This document shows, in pieces, positions 11,801 through 25,000 of a stretch of 64,000 nucleotides of DNA. The translations under genes were made by a program, and so were the position numbers. The notes beneath the pieces were generated by a model. That model worked only from the letters and a program-made list of their open reading frames with translations, was not told where the DNA came from and made no database searches. Numbering within the stretch: position 1 is the stretch's first letter; each line of letters opens with the position of its first letter. The DNA is from Cololabis saira (Eukaryota > Chordata > Actinopteri > Beloniformes > Belonidae), in assembly GCF_033807715.1 (NCBI RefSeq), contig NC_084599.1, positions 29,968,125 through 30,032,124 on the forward strand, written 5' to 3'.

Positions 11801-13305
11801 GCAGTTGTTGTAGTGGTTGTGGCAGGTGTTGATGTTGTGGCTACATTTGAAGCAACTATTGTTGTTGGATCTGTTGATGTAGCAGTTGTTCTTGGTGCTC
11901 TAGTTGTAGCAGATGTTGTTGCTGGGGCTGTAGTTGCGGTAGCTGTTGTTGTCGGAACTGAAGTTGTGGTAGCTCCTGTAGTAGCAGATGCTATTGTTGT
12001 TGTTGGGGCTGCAGTTGAAGCGACTGTTGTGGCAGCTGTTGTTGTAGTTGTTGTTATTGGGGCAACTGTTTCAACACAAACACAAATAAATGTCCCACAT
12101 TATATTATCTTGAAGATACTTTTTTATTCAATGCATCCATCCATCCATCCATCCATCCATCCATCCATCCATCCATCCATCATCTATAGCCTACCGGCTT
12201 TATCCTTTGCAGGGTCACGGGGGTCTGCTGGACCCTATCCCAGCTAATTTTCAGGCGAGGGTTCGCTCTGGACAGGTTGCCAGTCCATCGCAGGGCCACA
12301 TATACACATAACCATATATACTCACACTCACACCTACGGGCAATTTAGAATCATCAATCAACCTACTATGCATGTTTTTGGACTGTGGGAGGAAGCTGGA
12401 GTACCCAGAGGGAACCCACGCAAGCACGGGGAGAACATGCAAATTCCACACAGAAAGACCCCTGCCGGGCCTGGGTGTCGAACCGGGGACCTTCTTGCTG
12501 TGAGGCAACAGTGCTAACCACCAAGCCACCGTGCTGCCTCAGTGCATTCGTTTTATAGCAAATTCCAAATTTTATTATTTCAACTGTGTTTTATTAATTT
12601 TATTTTATTAATTTAGGCACTATCTACTAATCTGCAAGTATTTTAGTCAAACATTTTCGACGTTGGATTTTGGTCTTGTTATTATAGTCATTATCAGATA
12701 ATACTAAATGTGTAATTTTATATCTATAGTAGAAAATAAATTAATATCCTTTTACCATGGCCTCTTTTACTTTCACTTACTTAAAAAGATTTCCAGTGAC
12801 ATCTTCATCTTACTGCTGAGTCAGTCAAAATTAAATGCGTTTGTTTATGAGTCCTCAATGCCCTTGACAACAGACCATTCAAGTATGAAATACTAACTTA
12901 ATCACATAATAAAGGCCAGTGAGTGCTGGTCAATCTATAATATTTAACATAAAATGCATTAAATGACCTGTCTTGCTTACTGTAATCGGGAAGTTGTGCA
13001 GAAAGTAGCCCACTTTTTAGTGGATTTATTCAAAAATGTTCAATTTAATGGGAAATATCAAAAGTAGATTAAACATGTAACACATCTTCCGAAATGTTAA
13101 ATTTAAGGTAGGCCTACAGACGTACCACCTAATACTCTTATGTTACATTTGTCATTCAGTAAATTCTACTGTCCACAATCCAGATTTTCTAAAGTGAAAC
13201 AATGAAAACTATCAAATTATTAACTTTAGTTAAATATTTACCCTGTGCAGAAGATGCATGAAAATATCCAAGAAAAAATATAAAACAAAAGATTTTCTTC
13301 TTCAT
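5862..13305 (-). CDS. Secreted threonine/proline-rich mucin-like protein, four coding exons
   Basis: Reconstructed coding exons on the minus strand: 13305-13242, 12065-6381, 6151-6066, 5942-5862. All introns are GT-AG with phases 1, 1, 0 that join without a frame break, giving about 1,971 residues. Exon 1 is almost exactly a signal peptide (MKKKIFCFIFFLGYF, then HASSAQ). Exon 2 is one 5.7 kb PTS domain: short Thr/Pro repeats such as PTPIVTTGAPTTP near the C-terminal side, and a Thr/Ala/Ser 303 bp array on the N-terminal side. Dense Thr/Ser implies heavy O-glycosylation. Exons 3-4 give a 55-residue non-repetitive tail with two NGT sequons (ELSNGTI, ILNGTA) that I cannot assign; it faintly recalls the start of a SEA domain. 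No transmembrane or GPI segment is seen, so secretion is inferred. A strong donor (ACA/GTAAGT) lies 6 nt after the stop, so a 3' UTR intron is possible. A known orthologue is not recognised; splice structure is predicted, not proven. Confidence 0.7.
6600..10640 (-). repeat. PTS-domain minisatellite in the mucin-like gene
   Basis: Dozens of units, mostly 48-60 bp, read on the minus strand as variants of PTPIVTTGAPTTPTTTT. Units differ in length by whole codons, so the frame is kept. Some blocks are themselves duplicated: the stretch around 7500-7650 recurs near 8200-8360, and the stretch around 8450-8600 recurs near 8650-8790. Higher-order duplication is therefore nested within the short repeat. 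Confidence 0.85.
10655..12050 (-). repeat. 303 bp tandem array, about 4.6 copies, in frame
   Basis: The marker ggatctgttgatgtagcag starts at 10655, 10958, 11261, 11564 and 11867, an exact period of 303 bp or 101 codons. Copies differ at only a few bases (for example gaaaaaact versus gaaacaact), while the last, partial copy is more diverged. The minus strand encodes Thr/Ala/Ser-rich peptide (for example STAPTTN). Near identity indicates recent duplication or gene conversion. Confidence 0.92.
12133..12538 (+). mobile_element. Teleost interspersed repeat with (ATCC)n head, in mucin-gene intron 1
   Basis: A run of about 11 ATCC units is followed by blocks typical of a very common fish repeat: agggtcacggggg, ggacaggttgccagtccatc, tttttggactgtgggagg, gaacatgcaaattccacaca, ccaccgtgctgcc. 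The blocks are recognised from memory of fish genomes. It sits about 70 bp outside exon 2, inside the first intron. Confidence 0.8.
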
Positions 13306-15640
13306 GATGAATGGTGTTTGTCCTTATTCCTCTCAGTACTGACAGGTTTTTTTAGTCTGTGAGCTCACATTGTGTTGGGTTTGTAATTTGCTCCTCCCTC
13401 AGCTATTCAAAGAGGAGTGACAAGGCATCAGAGACAGCTGTTTTCTTTTTTTTTTCTCAAATAACCTGAACCTGAAAAGGTAAGGTCAAAGATACAAATG
13501 TGTGTAGAATAAAAAGGGAGATGCAAACCAAATCATAAAATGGCCATTAATAAGCTAAGAACCCCAAAAAAATCTTTACTGACCTCACATAATTCAGCTT
13601 TAGACTGAGTGCTCAATTCTTTAAGAATATTTGGTATGTTTACTTGTTTTACCAGAATGAGTAGAGGAAAGTTCAACCTTCTTCTATTGTAAATATATTG
13701 GTATTATGTTGCCAATGTGCCACGTTACCATAGAGGAAATTTGTCCCACTTGATTCAATGAGTTTTGTGGGGGGTTTTCTCTCTTACAGGTCCGGATGTT
13801 GACTGGGCCATTGCAATGTCCATCCTTTATTTTTTTTTTATTTTAAGGTAGATTTGCTGGTGTGATTTGGATTTTTGTCTTTGCTTGACTGAGTTTCAAC
13901 CAAACGTAAGCTGTTGAACAGGCAGGGTTTCATGTTGTCCACATTTGTAAATAATCTCTTTCACATGGAATGATGGACACTCCTTTATTTTCTTTTTTTA
14001 AATAACCTTGTAAACCTTCCCAGATTTATGAACAGCATCAATTACTTCCTCAATTCCTTCTTCAGTTTCTGCTTGAGAAAAGTTAAACACAAAACTGCTT
14101 TCTTTTATGAGGTATGAAAAAGAAAAAAAAAACCAAAGCACATGTGATACGTGATTTAAACTGTCCAAATCATTGTTGCAATAAAAAGTAGAGAGTAAGT
14201 CTTAAGGCATCATTAAAATATCATTATTCCAAATAGAAAAGTGACTTTTATCGTAGCTTTATCAGAGTAAAAAGTTGAAAATTGATTTTTTTTTTCAAAT
14301 GTTTTTTTTCATCACTCTTCTTAGACAACTAAAAGAGAAAACATTCAAAAACTAAAATGATACTAAAGATATGTGCTTGTCTAATTCTCAGTGGCAGGAA
14401 AAGAGCAAGTCAATATATCGTAAATAGGTGTCAGCAAAAAATCTTCTTTTCAATTATTTATTTATATATTTTTTGCTTTAATAAGCTTGGCTGAAATGTA
14501 AAAGTGTACTTTATGGAAACAGTACTTTAACACCTTCGCTTTTTCTTTCCTTTTTAGATTGTAATTGTTTTTTGGGGACTAGTTGCCAAATGAGAAAGTG
14601 TGCAAAGATAAGGAACAAGAGAGAACATGACATGCAACGAAGGACACACAGGTCAGGACTTCAGGACTACTGACTAGTTTGCAATTTTCTTTAAGATTTA
14701 ATTTTTCTTTAGATTTTGAGACCTAAGTAATTTTGGGGGGATAAAGTATTCAAAAACAACAGCTCAACAAACGTGTGGGCTACATTCAATTTTATCAAGA
14801 TGTAGATGTTGAAGAATGAAGACAGCAATTCTTTTTCTCTCTTGATTTAAAAATGTCATTACTCTTTCTATGCTTTACGGGAAACCTTCAGTAAAGTTGT
14901 CAAACAGGTTTCTTATTTACATTATACATTTCATTTGTATTCTGTTTCACTTCACTTTTATTTATACTACCAATATACAAGCAAACGATGATAATAAGCA
15001 TAATATAGGTAATCATTAAACATTTAAATAATACAGAAATGCACTCCTTCCCTTAGTAAACACATTTATACAAGGGAGAAAAAACTCGACACTTCCAGAG
15101 GTGAAAGAGAAAACACATTGAGTCATTGAGACACACACACACACAGAAATAAAGGATACAACTCTGGACCAGTTTTTATTCACAGATCAGAATCTAGAGC
15201 TTGAGATACCTGCAACAGGAGAGAAAAGCAGAACTAAAGGAGAAGATGTAATTGTAATGTCTACAAAAGTGCAGTAACGGTATAAAGAGATATACTTTAT
15301 CAGCATAACCCTACCATTAGGGTTTACTTGAAACACCATAATATACAGACAGCGTTGTTTATCGACCTAGGAAAAAAAAACATTTATCATTTTTTATTAT
15401 TGTTTACATAAGGAGTCAGATTGGTGAATGCTTTACCTCAAAGCCATTCATTTATTTATTATTTTACAGCTTTTCTCTTTTATGAAGCGCCACAACGGAT
15501 TATCAGTTTCAAATCAAACGCTGTCTTCTGCATAACTAATTTAAAAAAATACATTTTTATCATATAATTCACAACAGAATAATGGTTCCTAGCACAACCC
15601 CGTTTCCCGCAACACTTTTATAATGTAACACTTTTTGGAC
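13306..15640. other. Intergenic, no gene recognised
   Basis: AT-rich sequence between the divergent mucin-like gene and ttc14. Short poly-A and poly-T runs and a brief (CA)n near 15130 are present. The minus-strand promoter of the mucin-like gene should lie just above 13305, but no convincing TATA box is visible. Confidence 0.5.
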
Positions 15641-15643
15641 ACA

Positions 15644-15653
15644 CGCATGCGCA
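15644..15653 (+). promoter_or_regulatory. NRF1-type site in the ttc14 promoter region
   Basis: cgcatgcgca matches the NRF1 core and lies 396 bp upstream of the ttc14 start codon in locally CpG-richer sequence. NRF1 sites are common in housekeeping TATA-less promoters. The role here is inferred. Confidence 0.45.
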
Positions 15654-16048
15654 CTCGACCGAGGCTAGGCTTGGATATTTGAGTCATCGAGTTTGAAGCT
15701 ATTCTTTAACTTTTTACAATGTTTGCATGAGTTATGTTTTTGTTTTACATTGTTTCTGCGCATGTAAAGTCCTTGACTAGTGTTATTCTTTTTTTGAAGA
15801 TAACACAGCGCTGAATTCACATGTTTTTTTGTGTTTTTGTTAGCTCGTTAGCCGAATAACCTTACCAGCATTTCTGTGGCAGGTTGTTTTCGTGTTTAAA
15901 ATCACCCACGTTTGGAAACAAATGAGTTCCGCGCTGTCCCGGTATTGAGACGAACCTCTTAACTGGTGTAAACCAAAGCCAGCAGCGGGAGTGTTAGTGT
16001 ATTTGGCCACGTTGTGCAGGAATGTGACTGCGGTCCTGGAGCTGCAGG

Positions 16049-19011
16049 ATGGACAGAGACTTGTTGAAACAGTGTCTGGCGTTTCACGGAGAGTCTCTCT
16101 TCAACAAACTCCAATGTGAACAAACGGAAAACCCGGATTTCCAAGTGGTTGTGTCTGATCTGTGCAAAGCCACGTGTGAACGGTATGTTGGCTTCACACC
16201 GCGGTTGAATTGGTTTGATATTGGATATTGGATATTCGACATTCAAAGACACCCATAAAACTTGTGATACATACCACTGATTTTGGTCAAACCACTTGTG
16301 ATGTGTTCATGGTCATCTAGACTATATATCACAAAACAGTAATTATTAAAAAATCATATATATGGCCTGATTTTAAAAATCATATATATGGGCTGATTTA
16401 ATGTGGTTTAATGAATTCAACACCCATAAAACTTGTGATACATACCACTGATTTTGGTCATATTGCTTGTGATGCGTTCATGGTCATCTCTAGACTATAT
16501 CACAAGAGAGTAATTATTATAAAATCACATTATGGGCTGATTTAATGTGGTTTAAATCATATTATGGGCTGATTTAATGTGGTTTAAATCATATTATGGG
16601 CTGATTTAATGTGGTTTTATGAATTCAACACCCATAAAACTTGTGATACATACCACTGATTTTGGTCAAACCACTTGTGATGTGTTCATGGTCATCTAGA
16701 CTATATATATCACAAAACAGTAATTATTAAAAAAAATCATATATATGGGCTGATTTAAAAATCATATATATGGGCTGATTGAATGTGGTTTAATGAATTC
16801 AACACCCATAAAACTTGTGATACATAACACCGATTTTTTTTTTTTCAAACCACTTGTGATGTGTTCATGGTCATCCAATCAGCTAGGGTTGCCACCTTTC
16901 AGAAATAGAAATAAGGGACGCCCGGATTTCAGCAGCGCAGGAGCCAAAAAAAAAAAAAACTTCTAAACTGAATAAAAATGTGTTTATTTTATATGAAAAA
17001 ACAAAATGCTTTGATTTAAAGTTTAAAGTGCTTTAATAGCATTGAACGTGCATGACTGTACAGACAGCCAACCATACTAGAAAATGAAATAGCCTCCTAT
17101 GCTACGTATGTCCACATCAGCCCAGATGTAGAATAAAGCTACAGGTGAAGAATATGGTGTAAAAGTTAATTTATTTCAATAATTCAACTAGAATATGGTG
17201 TAAAGGTTAATTTATTTCAATAATTCAACTAGAATATGGTGTAAAGGTTAATTTATTTAAATAATTCAACTAGAATATGGTGTAAAGGTTAATTTATTTC
17301 AATAATTCAACTAGAATATGGCGTAAAGGTTAATTTATTTCAATAATTCAACTAGAATATGGTGTAAAAGTTAACTTATTTCAACAATTCAACTAGAATA
17401 TGGTGTAAAAGTTAACTTATTTCAACAATTCAACTAGAATATGGTGTAAAAGTTAATTTATTTCAATAATTCAACTAGAATATGGTGTAAAAGTTAACTT
17501 ATTTCAACAATTCAACTTAAAAGGTGAAACTAATATATTAACTAGTCTTATTACATGCAAAGCAAGATATGTTAAACCTTTATTTGTTATAATTTTGATG
17601 ATGGAATTTTTTATTGATTTCATAAAATATTCTCTAATTTATTTTTTATTTGGGGTTTCATAAACTGTGAGCCATAATCATCAAAATGATAACAAATAAA
17701 GGCGTGAAATATTTCACTTTGAATGTAGTGGGGAAATAACCTTCACCTGTATATTATGACATCAATAAATAAGAGCATAATATATGTCCTTATTGGTTCA
17801 ATACGGAACGCAACTTTTAATCCCCAATTCCCAAGCCCTACCTGGAGGTGAAGTCCTCCCCGCTGTCTGGCACACACATAGAAAGATCTGGGCACAGATC
17901 GCAGCAGGTCCTGTTGTCCCGCCACAAAAATTTTGCTGGCCTTAATGTTTCCTGTGTTTTATTTTGTTCATTATTGTTAAATTTAGTGTTGATGTGTGTG
18001 TGACAGACGTGTGTATGGGGCGTTAATGAAAATACGGGACAAATCGCGTCCCGTATTAGTTCAATACGGGACGCAACATTTTTTCTCAAATAAAGGACAA
18101 TTCTGTGTTTTACGGGACGGGTGGCAACCCTAGCTGCAGCACCAGTTTTAGTGGTGAAACACCAAATACTTGATATACGCTGCAACGATCATCTGATATT
18201 TTACTTTTATATATATCCTATAAGTGCTGCAAAGTATATCGAAAGTATATCAAACCTGTTATCGCAAAGGCACGAAATAAAATAAACATAATGAATTGCA
18301 CTACAATAATATAGGCAAGGCAAGAAGTTTATTTGTATAGCACAATTCAACACAAGGTAATTCAATGTGCTTTACATCAACATTAAAAGTGACATTAAAA
18401 GACACAATTAAACAGTAAATAACAATTAAGAAATAAAATATTAAAAAGCACAAGTTGTTAAAAAGGGCAGTAGAGTACAGCAGGTAACTATTTAATTTAA
18501 GGGTACACTTCAGTAAACAGTAATGCTTTTAGCCCTGATTTAAAGGATCTACAGTTGGAGCAGACCTCAGGTCTACAGGAAGTTTGTTCCACCGGTGAGG
18601 AGCAGAATAACTGAACGCTGCCTCACCTTGTTTGGTTCTGGTTCTTGGGACAAACAACAAACCAGATCCAGATGACCTAATATATGCCATTTCCTTTTAC
18701 TGGGGGAGCTTTAAAGTATATTCTTCTAAAATGATCAAAGCAGTGTATTTATATACTGTGAATATGAGTGAATGCCAATAGAGACACAAGTGCAAGGTCA
18801 ATTTTCATTTATTATTTTGTACTAATAACAAGGTACTGGTAATAGTACTCCCCCCCCCCCCCCCCCCCCTATTCATTGTCTGTAGTCAGTGTTTCCAGCA
18901 AAGCAGAAGGCAGTTAAGCCCTTATGTCAACATAAAGAGTGAAGGTGTTAAGTACATTGCAAGTCATATTAGTGTTTTTTTATCACATCACATTTTCCTA
19001 ATGTCATGCAA

Positions 19012-19086
<75 letters not shown>

Positions 19087-22000
19087 GCTGCTAAAAAATA
19101 AAGGGAACACAAAAATAAGACATCCCAGATCTGAGTGAATGAAATATTCTTATTAAATAGTTTTGTGCTTTACATAGTTGAATGTGCTGGGAACAAAATC
19201 GCACAAAAATTATCAATGGAAATCAAATGTAAGTCTGGATCAAAATAGATGCTATTGTTGTGGGGCTGCAGTTCAAACAACTATTGTTGATTCTGTAGCT
19301 GTGGCAGGTATGTAAGTTGTGAGAGTTGTTGGAGCTATTGTTACTTTGGATCCAGTTTTATCGGTAGATTGTAGTTTAATTTGCTGATTCTTTTTGTCGG
19401 AAAAGAATATTTAGGTTTTTTAAATACCTGAAATGTTTCGGCTATTCCTTTCGCCTTCATCAGAGTCACCAGATGGTGTGTGGGACCCGCCATTTATCAA
19501 CTGATGTTAAGAGGAAGGTATTTTAAAAACCTAAATATTGTTGTCCGACAATATTGTTGTCCGACAATAAATAAATTGTAAAGTCATGGACAAAATTAAC
19601 TTTAATAAATCATTGTTCAGTAGTTGTTTCAGAATTCCAATATGCTGTTGAATCTCCAAATGTATTGCTGTATTGTTTTATTTAGAATAACTATTTTGAG
19701 AGTGGAAAGCTTACTGATGTGAACACTTGTTGCACTTGCTGATGAAGATAAGAGGTTCTGTGACACAAAATGTAGAATCTCACGCTCATGTTTGCTTTCT
19801 TTAACAGAGGCGACGACCATGACAGTCCTCTGGTGGAGCAGTTTATTGCCAGAAAGGCGGACATCCTGTTCTGTCCGACATGGAAAACTGCCAATCCTCA
19901 GAAACAGGAGTATGAGGAAGAGGAGGCTACAGGTGTGTGTTGGGTTTCTCAGGTCTCTGATGTCTACTTTCTTTGAGAACCTCCTCCATATTAAAAGCTT
20001 TTGACATGTAAGAGGTAGTAAAAGGCCAAGGTTTATTGACTGTGGTGCTGATCCTTCGGGTCATAAAATCTGTTTTCTCTTTTTCTACCTTCATCCATAG
20101 TATGTTTTAGCAAATATAAATGCATTACTATTCTCATTAAATAAGACAAAATCGACAACATGTCTGAATGTTTGTGTCCGTTTTCCAGAGCCATATGCCA
20201 TCATGCCACCGGTAGAGTTGTTCATGGAACTTTCATATGAGGAGAGAAGATCCATGATTTACAGGGATTTGGAAAGAGGAGACATTGTGGTGGGAAGGAT
20301 CAACAATATTCGAGAATACGGCTTCTTTCTTACTCTGCTTTGCATGGCAGGAGGCCTGAAGAGAGACCTAGAGGACTTAGAGTTGTCGGTAAGTGAACAG
20401 ATTAAAATTGTTAAAACTATTCAAGTCATGCTGTAAACTTTAGCGAGAATAATCAACCGTCATAAATGTCTGTCTGCTGCGTTGCGTGTACAGCCTTTGT
20501 TGTTCTGGGAATTTCTGAATTAGACCCCTGGGGGAAAACAGCATGCCATGAAAGTTGAACTATTCTATTAGCAGTAAATACCTGCTTGATGTGCCTCAGT
20601 TTATGAATCTAACATGGTTGTTCTGTAACCTACAGCTGACTCCTGGGAATTTTTTGCCCTGAGGAAGCTGTGGGTGTAGGTCCCCCAGGGCAGTGTAGTT
20701 ATTTGAATTATTTGGTTTCTGATTACTCATAAACTGTGGCAAAAAACACACATCTAATCTTGAAAAGTTTCTCATTAGAAAGAAAAAAACTTCCATTATT
20801 AGGGCCCGAGCCCTATTGTATCTGTAGGAATTTTTTTTTTTTCTTCCGGCGAAATGAGGGCCTTTTTGCCCCCCTAAACATGCCCCAAAAGTCACCACAT
20901 TTTGAATGCAAGCCAGGCCTGGCGAAAAATGTTATTTAATGGTTTGCATTAATGGGCGTGGCCTAATGGCTATACAGCGCCCCCTAGAAAACTTCGGGCC
21001 TCAAGCCCCACAATACGGTTTGACGTACATGCACGAAAATCGGTACACACCTGTATCATGTCGCAACTTAAAGAAACGTCTCTTGGCGCCATGGCCGAAA
21101 CCGAACAGGACGTCGGCCATTTTGAATTAATTTAGTAATTTTGGCGCAATTTATGCCATTTTCACGTGTCGTACTTTAACGAACTCCTCCTAGCAGGATC
21201 GTCCATTCAACATAAAACTCGCTCAGGAGACACAAAAGACGTTAACGATGAAAAGTTATCAAAATCGTGAGTTTTCGTGAAATGGCGTGGCCGTGGCGCC
21301 GCGTCAAACTTCAACGTTAAACAGGAAGTGATACTAGTAGTTGATTGGTCGATATTTGATAGATCCTATTTTCTGCTATATCTTTTGAATGGTTTGACAT
21401 AGAGAGATGTGGGTGGTGTCATCGGACTCCGTTTTGACTCCTTCACCTTAATTGGTGCAACTTAGCCCCTTCTTCTGATTGGTCGATATTTGATAGTTCC
21501 TATTTTCTGCCATAACTTCTTTTTTTTTGTCTGCACACATATATACCATGCCCGTAAAAACCTAAGGCATATATATATATATATGTGCATTATTACTATA
21601 TTTAATATATATACATATATATACGCATACATACACATACACATGCATATATATACACATACAACCCCAGTGAGGTTTTTTTTTTTTTTTTTTTTGAGGG
21701 GAGGGGAGAGGATGGGGGAGTAACATCCACTGCCAATCCAGAAAGCAAGAACACATGGAGGCACACGTCGAGCACTGGAAATATGCAACAAAAACCACAA
21801 ACGAAACACAAAACCGACACGGAGCCGACCAAAACACGAGCAGCAATCCACCCAAATCTCGAGATCCGATCACAGTCTCTGACATAACTTTTGAATGGTT
21901 TGACATAAAGAGTCATGGGTGGTGTCATCGGACTTAGTTTTGAGTCCTTGACCATAATTGGTGAAAATTGCACGCGCGAGGGCCCGTTCATCACTGCTTG

Positions 22001-25000
22001 CAGCTTTAATTATTATTATGATTATTCATGGCCTTGTTTCAGTCTATATTGTAACAACATTATTACATTTTCATGATTTCCTCAACTCCTTTATTTTTTT
22101 GCCTATTTCATCTGGTTGTGACATTGTGCAATTTCCTGATGTCAGGCTCTGTGCCATGTCAGAGAAATTCCCTCCACCGGCAGTCATGATGACCCCCTTT
22201 CCTACTATCAGATCGGGGATTTCATCAGAGGTGAGTGCCTTAAACAAACCATATTTTAACTTAATGTTAATTCTGTTTTATATTTTTTTTTTAAGAGATT
22301 TTGAAATGTCTTAATTTCTGTACAAAATGCATAATGCAGATGGGAAAAAATCTGCTAGCATCTTGCAGGAGTCTTTCAGATTATGGCTTTTCACTTGGAT
22401 GTTAAAGTCAAACATTTATGTTTTTATCACTTGTGCATAAAAGTTCGGTAGCGATGTTACGGTGATATGCTGGGAAATGCAGCATAAAGCAGACGTCAAT
22501 GGCAAGTGATTTAAAAACACACCCAGGAACAGATACACTATGGCTTTGTGTCACGTTTAAATTGTATTTTGGAGCTAAATTGTTATTTTCTCTTTAGTTC
22601 TTAGTACTCTACACTGATGCTTTTACTCTATTACAAACATCTTGCTGAGAGCTGTGCTTGTTCTGCATTTACTGGGACTAGAAAAAAAGATAATTTATCA
22701 GTGTCTGATCATCCAGCGGCCAATGGGTGATCACTGATCAGACATACACTGTAAATTGACCAATACTTACCACTGTGAGATCAGTCAAACCATCCCTGCT
22801 TTCAAATCTTCTTAAATCCAGTAATGCGATGTTATAAACATTTAGTCTTGTTAAGAGTTAGAGACAAGAAAGTATAGCCGGCTTGAGAGGATCAATCTAA
22901 CTTGTGATAACCAAGTTGCTACATATCTGCATGTATAATGCTTTCTTGGTCTTGGTTATATCCAGCAATCACATGTGACATCCTCATTCAAAAACATGAA
23001 GATTTCGATAGTTTGAAATGCCAAACTTGGTGGATATTATTGTTCTTGCAACTGTAAACCAACATGAGTTTTTGCTGTTTTCACAAGGCATCACTGCTCA
23101 CAGAAAATTATTTTCTTAAGATATGCTCTCTTTTTTGTTTTTTAAACTTTTTAAATACTACAGCTGGAGTGAAAGACATTGACCGTTACCAGGAAAAGAT
23201 TACAGTGTCTCTCCATCAGGCCTCTCTTTCTCCCACCTTGGAGCACATCAAACTGGGTGTCATTACCAGAGAGGAGATCCCCATACACTACAGGTAACAA
23301 CACTATATTATTATTATTATTATTATTATTGTTATTACCTTTATTTTATCGGGTAAATTCCATTGAGATTATGAGATCTCTTCTTCAAGGGAGCCCTGGC
23401 CAAGAGGGTAGCAGTCCAAATTCCAAACACTCATTGAGCTCTTTCGGCTACAGTTAGATGAGAAATATTTTAGAAAACCCACAAGCCAGTGATTAATATT
23501 TTCTGCTCTGGTTGCAGCAGACCAGCTACAATTTCAGACTAAAGTAAAGATTGTAAGTTTCTTTATTGCTAAGTGACTGCTAGAGGCCCTGAATTTTATA
23601 CTCTAGTGTTGAAAGAAAATGTTGCTGTTTTTAATTGATGGGACATAGGCTATAGATAAGTGGGTTTGTATAGTTTGTATACAGCTCATGTTCAGGTATA
23701 CGACTCCTGCCTTTCTTTAGTCGTGGTGTTCGTGCAGCTGCTGACTCCAATGAGACATACGAATGCATACTGGAAGGCTGCCATGGTTACCAAAACCCCT
23801 CTGTGGTGGACTATCTGCTGGAGAAGGTGGGAATCAGTGACACACACCCGCCGTCATTGATGCGAGGACTACAAAGGTAAGTGTGTGGAGAGGCTGGACA
23901 TTTGTTTTGTCTTCCTTTTTTAAAAAGCGTAAAATACATTTTGGTTTTATTTTAAAAAACAGAAGGAAAAGCAGTAGTAATTGAGATAGCCACTGAAATT
24001 TATTACAAAAAAGTCAAAACAACCCCAAATGTATTATATTCAGACTAAATTTCAGTTTGGAGCAAAATGATGTGAATCAAATCAGTTTGGGCTGAGAACG
24101 GTTTGCCATTTTGCAGCCAAAAGGCAATTAATGTTGATATTTTGGAATTTTACCTCCAAAATAAATACCACTCAAGTGAGGGTGTGGACACAGTCCCTAT
24201 ATAACAAACCAACATAAATGTAACTTTAATTAAGTGTACAGAAAGTATATAAAACAGCTGTTTGTGCACGCATCTCCTGGTTATTAGTCTCCAGTGTAAG
24301 AAACAGTAAATTTCATTTTGCTGCAAACTCATATTCTGAATCCACTCAAAACGGCTTCAATTTACATTGTTTTTGGCCCTAAAGAAAATTTACACTTCTT
24401 ACTATCGAATAATAGATGTAAGTGTGTTTGAATCCATAATGTTCCTTTAATTTTAATATATTGATAAATATAAATAAAATCCCCTGTTTGTGGTTAATAA
24501 AGTATTACTGAATTAAAGAAGCCCTTAAATTTACTGTAGGATTCTGCTACATCATTTGCTACTGAGTCTACTGAATCCTGTTAAAATTGATTCTCCTAAA
24601 TGTTGAACCATTAAACAAAAGGTCGCAAACCTAACAGTGTTTTTATGTATCTTTTATCCAAAGTAAACTTTTCCAAGAGGAGGATTTTGCATCTGTTATC
24701 AGGAAGAAGCAGTCTGCGTCCTGGGCCCTGAAGTGGTAACTAAACTTATAACTTTGAAATGGATTACTTGTACTTGTGGATCATATTTCATTGGCCACTG
24801 GTGACGAGGTGTTTAACCTCGTGTTTAATCTTTCTGCCTCTGGCCTTTGCATTTTAATACAAATCCCAATCATTTTGCATGTTCTCTCAGCGTCCGTGCA
24901 GGTGTGGACCACTTCAAACACAGTCGTCATGTGGAAGCCATGAATGAATACAACAAAGCCTTGGAAATTGACACTAATAATGTGGAAGCGCTGGTGGCAA

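Noticed and set aside
6905..12247. 1,780-codon plus-strand open frame (Val/Gly-rich)
   Set aside because: It is the antisense shadow of the mucin exon, lacks a signal peptide or any domain, and runs into a known repeat and the (ATCC)n tract at its end.
17150..17518. Regular 41 bp repeat resembling a CRISPR array
   Set aside because: Units are contiguous with no unique spacers, in a vertebrate intron; it is a minisatellite.
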